From Candidatus Uhrbacteria bacterium (GTDB taxonomy: Bacteria; Patescibacteriota; Patescibacteriia; 2-12-FULL-60-25), in NCBI GenBank assembly GCA_018499965.2, contig JAHBAS020000029.1, positions 1 through 33,694 of the forward strand: a stretch of 33,694 nucleotides of DNA, given 5' to 3'. The position numbers were made by a program, and so were the translations under genes. The notes below the pieces were generated by a model. That model was not told the DNA's origin. It did no database searches and was given only the letters and a program-made list of their open reading frames with translations. Shown one piece after another: positions 29,712 to 33,694 of this stretch (the stretch's first letter is position 1; each line of letters starts with the position of its first letter).

Positions 29712-31421
29712 ATGCCGATCTCTCGCTCTTATCGACCAAAACTTTTTGCGGATGTCACTGGCCAGTCCCATATTACGGAAACCCTTCGAAAAGAGGTTGC
29801 ATCCGGAGTATTGGGGCATGCTTTTCTTTTCTCCGGACCTCGTGGCGTCGGAAAAACGACGACGGCCCGCATTTTTGCAAAAGCGTTATTGAATGAAACA
29901 ACGACAAATGGCGAACCGCCGCTAGATAGCGAAGCGAGTAAAGACGTTGATGCCGGATCTTGCATTGACTTGATCGAAATGGATGCGGCGTCACATACAG
30001 GCGTGGATCACGTTCGAGAGTCGATTATCGAGCACGTGCGCTTTTCTCCTGCGCGCTGGAAGCGAAAAGTGTATATCATCGATGAATGTCACATGCTGAG
30101 TCCCAGCGCCTGGAATGCGTTGTTAAAAACGCTTGAGGAGCCGCCGTCGTACGCCTTCTTCATTCTCGCGACCACGGAGCTGCACAAGGTTCCAGAAACC
30201 ATCAAATCTCGATGTCAGCGTTTTGAATTTCGACGTATCGAACCAACTGAACTTGCGGATCGTATCCGATCGCTCGCAAAATCTGAAAATGTCGCTATCG
30301 ATGAAAGCGTTGTCACGCGTATCGTCCGATCTAGTGACGGCTGCCTACGCGATGCGGAAAGCCTTCTGGATCAGCTCATTTCCCTCGGAGGTTCCACGAT
30401 TACGGATGATATTGCGAGCTTGCTCCTTCCAGCCTCCAGGCTTCCGGCTGCCGTCGGCATCTTAACGCATTGTGCAGATCGGAGCTTTTCCAAGGCACTA
30501 GAGGTGATGAGAGCTATTGTTGAAGATGGCATTGCTCCGATACACGTTCTATCCGATCTCTTGCATGTTATTCGTCTTCTCCTGACTTCCTCGGATTCCA
30601 TTGAACGTCGTCGGCTTGAAGAAGGGGATGAAGGCGAGCGCGCCATTGCTGGCCTGATTGGCCGCTATGGCGCTGGAGAGCTTTCTGATGCAGCATTGAT
30701 GCTTCTTGAACGTCGTCGTGATGTAAAGCAGGGGACGGATCCGATTTTCTCCCTAGAACTGGCCATTCATGCGCTCGCTATGGGTATCCTTCCTCATGCT
30801 GGAGGCGTAGCCGCTGCTTCACCTCCTCCGATCCCTTCACCTCCACCATCACCTCCTCCGCAACCGGCAAATGACGAAAAAAAAGAGCAGACAAAAACAA
30901 ATAAGGATGAGTCGGTGAGTGAAGAAATCGTTTTAGAGGTGAAGGCGGATGAATCTGCGGCGGTCGCGTTAGGATCGGAAGATGCGGCACTGAACCAGGG
31001 TGTTGAAATACCTTCCGCTCCAGCCGTCGAAACGGTTGCAGAGATCCGACGAAACGATGGTTCAGTTCTGGATATTCACGAGGTACGAAAATACTGGACG
31101 GTGATTACGAGAGAGGTGGAACAGCATAACCATTCCATTCCGTTCATCTTAAAAATTTGTCGGCCGGAACGTGTGGAAGGAAAAACGATCATCATTCGAT
31201 TCCAGTATGCGTTCCATCGGGAAAAGCTCCTGGAAGACATGAAGACCAGGCATCTCGTTGAGGAGGCTGTTCGCCTTGTTTTACGTGATAATGAATTATT
31301 GATCGACGGATTTTGCGCGAGCGGATCAACGGAAGATTCTACAGAGAGGGATTTGACGCAGGCACCGGTAGATATCGTCAGCAAGGTCCTTAATGCTTTT
31401 GGCGGCCAAATCGTCGAATAG
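29712..31421 (+). CDS. dnaX: DNA polymerase III subunit gamma/tau (DnaX)
   Basis: The 569-aa clamp-loader ATPase loads the sliding clamp. Motifs: RSYRPKLFADVTGQ at the start, Walker A GPRGVGKT (42-49), VDLIEIDAAS-like CIDLIEMDAASHTG (84-97), Walker B IIDECHML (D124, E125), sensor 1 ILATTE, and SRC (167-168 region) with the arginine finger. The four zinc-binding cysteines normally between Walker A and the DAAS motif are absent; only C84 remains in that stretch, so the zinc module is lost. A Pro-rich linker (PPPIPSPPPSPPPQP) and an acidic region lead to a compact C-terminal domain starting near VRKYWTVITREVEQ. No frameshift signal for a shorter gamma form was noticed. Confidence 0.93.
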   Translation: MPISRSYRPKLFADVTGQSHITETLRKEVASGVLGHAFLFSGPRGVGKTTTARIFAKALLNETTTNGEPPLDSEASKDVDAGSCIDLIEMDAASHTGVDHVRESIIEHVRFSPARWKRKVYIIDECHMLSPSAWNALLKTLEEPPSYAFFILATTELHKVPETIKSRCQRFEFRRIEPTELADRIRSLAKSENVAIDESVVTRIVRSSDGCLRDAESLLDQLISLGGSTITDDIASLLLPASRLPAAVGILTHCADRSFSKALEVMRAIVEDGIAPIHVLSDLLHVIRLLLTSSDSIERRRLEEGDEGERAIAGLIGRYGAGELSDAALMLLERRRDVKQGTDPIFSLELAIHALAMGILPHAGGVAAASPPPIPSPPPSPPPQPANDEKKEQTKTNKDESVSEEIVLEVKADESAAVALGSEDAALNQGVEIPSAPAVETVAEIRRNDGSVLDIHEVRKYWTVITREVEQHNHSIPFILKICRPERVEGKTIIIRFQYAFHREKLLEDMKTRHLVEEAVRLVLRDNELLIDGFCASGSTEDSTERDLTQAPVDIVSKVLNAFGGQIVE

Positions 31422-31431
31422 TGCAGGTGTT

Positions 31432-31470
31432 ATAAAAACAATCGGAGGAAATACCCCCGATTGTTTTTAT
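31432..31470. terminator. Bidirectional terminator between dnaX and gpsA
   Basis: A 14-bp stem, ATAAAAACAATCGG with CCGATTGTTTTTAT, carries T runs on both strands. It serves the converging dnaX and gpsA transcripts. Confidence 0.93.
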
Positions 31471-31487
31471 ATTTTTCTAGACGGCGT

Positions 31488-32381
31488 TTACGAGAAGAGC
31501 TTTAGAATAGCCGAAGCGTCTTTTTTCTTACTTACGATGTCTAAAATGACTTTGAAGACAGGGGTTTCCTTGGTGAACGATCCGAGTCTCTTTGCGAGGG
31601 GTTTTACGGAAACTGATCCTTCTGAATCAAAATCCGGTTTTCCGGTTTGCACAAGCGCATTGCCGTAAGAATGGTTCTTCGAGTGCTTGCTAAAACCCGT
31701 TGCAATTAAGTCTCCGATACCTGCATACGAACAGACCGTCTCTTTCTTAGCCTTTAGGTGAGCGAGAATTCGCATCATTTCGTCTATCGTGGCGTATGCG
31801 AACATGCCCCGGAAATTATCACCTGGATGAAGGGCTTGCGCCGCGCCAAGTCCGATGGAGTAAATGTTCTTCAAGATGCCGCAAAGCGCTACGCCCCGAA
31901 CGTCGCCACTCGTCATGACGTGAAGATTTGTTTTTTCAAAAATCTTCGCAACCTCTTCTCGGAACGCTTTGTTCGGGGAAGCGATCACGGCAGCGCCTGG
32001 CTTATCGTCCATGATCTCGGAAGCGAGCATCGGACCTGAGAGGAGGGCGATTTTTTTGGCTTTCGGAAAGACTTCCGCGAGAAGCTCATCGATCGTCGAT
32101 TCCGAAGTTCGATCAAGTCCTTTTGAGATAGATACGATGCCCGTGGTCGGCGATAAGAGATGCCTCAGATCTTTTGCAGCTACGCGAATAGCCCAAGATG
32201 GGATACAGAGCAGGATAATATCGGCTTTTGGAATGATTTCTTCAAGCGGGCGACGAGTTGGACAGGCTTTGATGTCGATATCCCAGCACTCGATGGAGAT
32301 ATCATACTTCGTATGTTGAAGGAGGCGGGCGATGGATTTTCCGGCCGGACCCTGACCGACGATCACGATGCGTTTTTGCAT
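31488..32381 (-). CDS. gpsA: Glycerol-3-phosphate dehydrogenase [NAD(P)+] (GpsA), short form
   Basis: GpsA reduces dihydroxyacetone phosphate to sn-glycerol 3-phosphate, the backbone of phospholipids. The 297-aa minus-strand protein has the dinucleotide-binding loop VIVGQGPAGKSIA (G9, G11, G14), SISKGLD, the LLSGPMLASEI motif (GPxxAxE), the catalytic lysine K171 in GILKNIYSIGLG, and the substrate motif GIGDLIATGFSKHSKNHSYG. It is about 30 residues shorter than typical GpsA. The loss falls between the first Rossmann strands, where the usual NPxYL loop is missing. An NAD-binding relative with another substrate cannot be excluded, but the C-terminal motifs favour GpsA. A TACACT box lies 10 nt before the ATG. 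Confidence 0.88.
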   Translation of the reverse strand: MQKRIVIVGQGPAGKSIARLLQHTKYDISIECWDIDIKACPTRRPLEEIIPKADIILLCIPSWAIRVAAKDLRHLLSPTTGIVSISKGLDRTSESTIDELLAEVFPKAKKIALLSGPMLASEIMDDKPGAAVIASPNKAFREEVAKIFEKTNLHVMTSGDVRGVALCGILKNIYSIGLGAAQALHPGDNFRGMFAYATIDEMMRILAHLKAKKETVCSYAGIGDLIATGFSKHSKNHSYGNALVQTGKPDFDSEGSVSVKPLAKRLGSFTKETPVFKVILDIVSKKKDASAILKLFS

Positions 32382-32391
32382 ATGCGCCAGT

Positions 32392-32397
32392 AGTGTA
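32392..32397 (-). promoter_or_regulatory. -10 box of gpsA
   Basis: TACACT on the minus strand, 10 nt before the gpsA ATG at 32381, again leaves almost no leader. No convincing -35 is visible. Confidence 0.45.
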
Positions 32398-32428
32398 GCG
32401 GATTGCTGGAACGTGGTACAGGGGACCG

Positions 32429-32457
32429 TTGACGGAAAGGCGAGTATCCACTAACGT
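32429..32457 (+). promoter_or_regulatory. Possible promoter of the 32477 gene
   Basis: TTGACG (32429-32434), a 17-nt spacer and TAACGT (32452-32457). The region 32446-32471 (ATCCACTAACGTCG, then CACTGGAGG) loosely resembles the start and end of the 40-nt lipoprotein leader element. Confidence 0.45.
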
Positions 32458-32476
32458 CGATGCACTGGAGGTTTCT

Positions 32477-33244
32477 ATGCACCTTGAACAGGTCTCGTAT
32501 GAGGCAGAAGACTACAAAGCGAGTGAAACAAATCTTCGTAACATCCTCTTTCAGAGAATGTTGCCGGATTCGGTCATGAAGCATCCTGCGGGGATGCCGG
32601 AATATTGGGGAGAACACGTTCTGGATGCGCTTGTGAAGCACGGATACCAATCCTGCACGCGCGTTGCCATTCAGGACGCGTTTACAGGTACGGAAGCGGG
32701 TGAAGATGATTCAAAGCCCGTTGAACCAAGGCTTCTCAATCCTGAAACGGGGATTGCCGTTTTCTCTAACAATGACTTGAATCGTTCCGCGATACAGTGG
32801 CTGGAACATGCCGGCGAGATCGTCAAAGCGGCGAATGCGATAAAAGGCCAACTCCTTGAAACGTATGAGTCGTTGAATGCCTTTTTTGGCAAGACGCGAT
32901 CCATGGCCCCTATTCGGTTAACGGAATATGGCGACGTCCTCGTTTTCGCAGACCCGGTTACTTTCGATGGCGACCGGATCAATCCCGGGAGTAAACTTGG
33001 GAGCTATTACCTTGGACGTCATGTGCATTGTGGTGGTTGGATCATCAGGTGTGGGCGGTCACTTACGCACGATGTCTTGAGATGCGTTCCGCGTCTGCCG
33101 GATCATGACACGAAAAATATTCCGCAGTTGAGTTTGTGCGGACTCTGCGTGCCCGTTCCGAGTGGTCTTGTTTTCTACGAGGATCTCCTTCGGCACTTGC
33201 ACTTGCAGATGCTACGCCTCAATTCCGATTCTTATCTCTGCTAG
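32477..33244 (+). CDS. Hypothetical protein
   Basis: I do not recognise this 255-aa protein. It is soluble-looking, with no signal peptide or membrane helix. The start at ATG 32477 is supported by GGAGGT 4 nt upstream; an earlier TTG at 32429 lies in the predicted promoter. The C-terminal third is cysteine-richer, with CGGWIIRCGR and a CGLC pair (LSLCGLCVPVP), which might bind a metal. A helical middle (HAGEIVKAANAIKGQLLETYESLNAFF) precedes it. It stands alone between gpsA, which points away, and a terminator. Confidence 0.72.
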   Translation: MHLEQVSYEAEDYKASETNLRNILFQRMLPDSVMKHPAGMPEYWGEHVLDALVKHGYQSCTRVAIQDAFTGTEAGEDDSKPVEPRLLNPETGIAVFSNNDLNRSAIQWLEHAGEIVKAANAIKGQLLETYESLNAFFGKTRSMAPIRLTEYGDVLVFADPVTFDGDRINPGSKLGSYYLGRHVHCGGWIIRCGRSLTHDVLRCVPRLPDHDTKNIPQLSLCGLCVPVPSGLVFYEDLLRHLHLQMLRLNSDSYLC

Positions 33245-33272
33245 ACGCCTTGCGTTCCTTATGACTTCGTTC

Positions 33273-33299
33273 GAAGGACTCTCATCTCGAGGGTCCTTC
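33273..33299 (+). terminator. Probable terminator of the 32477 gene
   Basis: GAAGGACTCTC pairs with GAGGGTCCTTC (11 bp with one T-G pair, loop ATCTC). The following TGGCGTTTTAG is only weakly T-rich. Confidence 0.6.
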
Positions 33300-33315
33300 T
33301 GGCGTTTTAGGGGAT

Positions 33316-33349
33316 AATAAAAATCCACGTTTGCACGTGGATTTTTATT
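33316..33349. terminator. Terminator of tRNA-Gln, also usable from the plus strand
   Basis: A perfect 15-bp stem, AATAAAAATCCACGT with ACGTGGATTTTTATT, loop TTGC. On the minus strand it begins at the last base of the tRNA's CCA, with a T run after the stem. Confidence 0.94.
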
Positions 33350-33422
33350 GGCTCGGGGACAGGGATTCGAACCCCGGTTACTTGGGCCAGAACCAAGCGT
33401 CCTACCACTAGACGATCCCCGA
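33349..33422 (-). tRNA. tRNA-Gln (CUG)
   Basis: The minus strand folds as a cloverleaf: acceptor TCGGGGA/TCCCCGA, D arm GTCTAGTGGTAGGAC, anticodon stem CTTGG/CCAAG with loop TTCTGGC (anticodon CUG), and T arm CGGGG-TTCGAAT-CCCTG with one G-U pair. The U1-A72 pair and G discriminator are typical of glutamine tRNAs. CCA is encoded (33351-33349). The body is 71 nt. Confidence 0.95.
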
Positions 33423-33490
33423 ACGGATCTCTTTGATTGTGGGATATTCGCCTTTGGCAATCCTGGTAAGGATGCTCAAAAGCGTGCGGA

Positions 33491-33519
33491 ATCATACCGA
33501 ACCTTGGGCATTTTGTCAA
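33491..33519 (-). promoter_or_regulatory. Promoter of tRNA-Gln
   Basis: On the minus strand TTGACA (33519-33514), a 17-nt spacer and TATGAT (33496-33491) form a near-consensus promoter, giving roughly 60 nt of leader before the tRNA. Confidence 0.8.
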
Positions 33520-33566
33520 AATGACTGGATACGAGGGAAAAATCGGACGTTTTTCATGCGATGTTG

Positions 33567-33572
33567 TATACT
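33567..33572 (+). promoter_or_regulatory. -10 box of the last gene
   Basis: TATACT ends 6 nt before ATG 33579, so the transcript would start at about the start codon. No good -35 is visible. Confidence 0.5.
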
Positions 33573-33578
33573 ATGCGC

Positions 33579-33694
33579 ATGCAAAGGGGCAATCTTCGTT
33601 ATGATGACGAAAACTTGTTTTCGTCTCATGTTGGAAAAAGCGGTGTCGCACTTACCGAGTGGAGAAAGATCCATCCGCGTCTTCGAAAAGCCAA
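33579..33694 (+). CDS. Start of a protein-coding gene cut by the window end
   Basis: From ATG 33579 (or the in-frame ATG 33573) the frame stays open to the window end, giving 38 residues beginning MQRGNLRYDDENL and containing a GVALTEWRKIHPRLRK segment. It is too short to assign. The LRYDDENLF start followed by a charged helix is reminiscent of glucose-6-phosphate isomerase N termini in this group, but that is a weak guess. The promoter box directly upstream supports it as a real start. Confidence 0.55.
   Translation, partial: MQRGNLRYDDENLFSSHVGKSGVALTEWRKIHPRLRKA

Noticed and set aside
1-33694. UGA-as-glycine recoding (Gracilibacteria/SR1 code)
   Set aside because: TGA ends ftsW, hrcA, cysS, the deaminase and other genes at exact ATGA overlaps with the next start; no in-frame TGA was noticed inside conserved domains.

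Overview
The window looks like an uninterrupted piece of a Candidate Phyla Radiation (Patescibacteria) chromosome. The affiliation is an inference. It rests on compact, divergent versions of housekeeping proteins (a 224-aa HrcA, MurG and MurD with altered motifs, a DnaX without its zinc cysteines), on small single-TM hypothetical proteins, on an S74 surface fibre, on a TraG/HerA-like membrane ATPase, and on many genes without a Shine-Dalgarno site. An Uhrbacteria- or Magasanikbacteria-like member is my best guess. UGA is a normal stop (several ATGA stop/start overlaps), so this is not the UGA-glycine code of Gracilibacteria.

Layout. 1-6500: cell-wall block: mraY (cut by the window edge), ftsW, murG, a small membrane protein, tRNA-Lys (minus strand), a GT4 glycosyltransferase, a translin-family protein, murD. 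6540-13150: heat-shock block behind a CIRCE operator: hrcA, grpE, hsp20, dnaK, a ppGpp-hydrolase-type HD protein, a membrane-anchored protein, dnaJ. 13200-14630: two membrane proteins with promoters almost touching their start codons. 14640-18810: three separately transcribed secreted lipoproteins, made of Gly/Thr/Ser stalks and six-cysteine knottin-like modules; two share a nearly identical 40-nt structured element at the predicted 5' end of the mRNA. 18840-21610: an 892-aa surface fibre ending in an S74 chaperone domain. 21670-25720: nucleoside deaminase, RelA/SpoT-type synthetase, cysS, NRAMP-like transporter, mostly overlapping by 4 nt. 25750-31470: a conserved hypothetical, the TraG/HerA-like ATPase, another conserved hypothetical, dnaX. 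31480-33694: gpsA (minus), a hypothetical gene, tRNA-Gln (minus), and the start of a gene running off the end.

How the parts relate. The first block makes and polymerises lipid II. The heat-shock block is a classical HrcA/CIRCE regulon with Hsp20 inserted between grpE and dnaK, and an alarmone hydrolase between dnaK and dnaJ. With the synthetase-only RelA/SpoT protein further on, the window holds both halves of a split alarmone system. The lipoproteins and fibre form a cell-surface island, plausibly for contact with other cells (inference).

Most novel-looking features: (1) the lipoprotein family with seven C-C-CC-C-C modules; (2) its 40-nt 5' leader element; (3) the deaminase/alarmone-synthetase pair; (4) a bacterial translin keeping all four acidic residues of the TRAX/C3PO nuclease; (5) gene spacers built from imperfect 7-8 bp tandem repeats; (6) a run of near-leaderless promoters.
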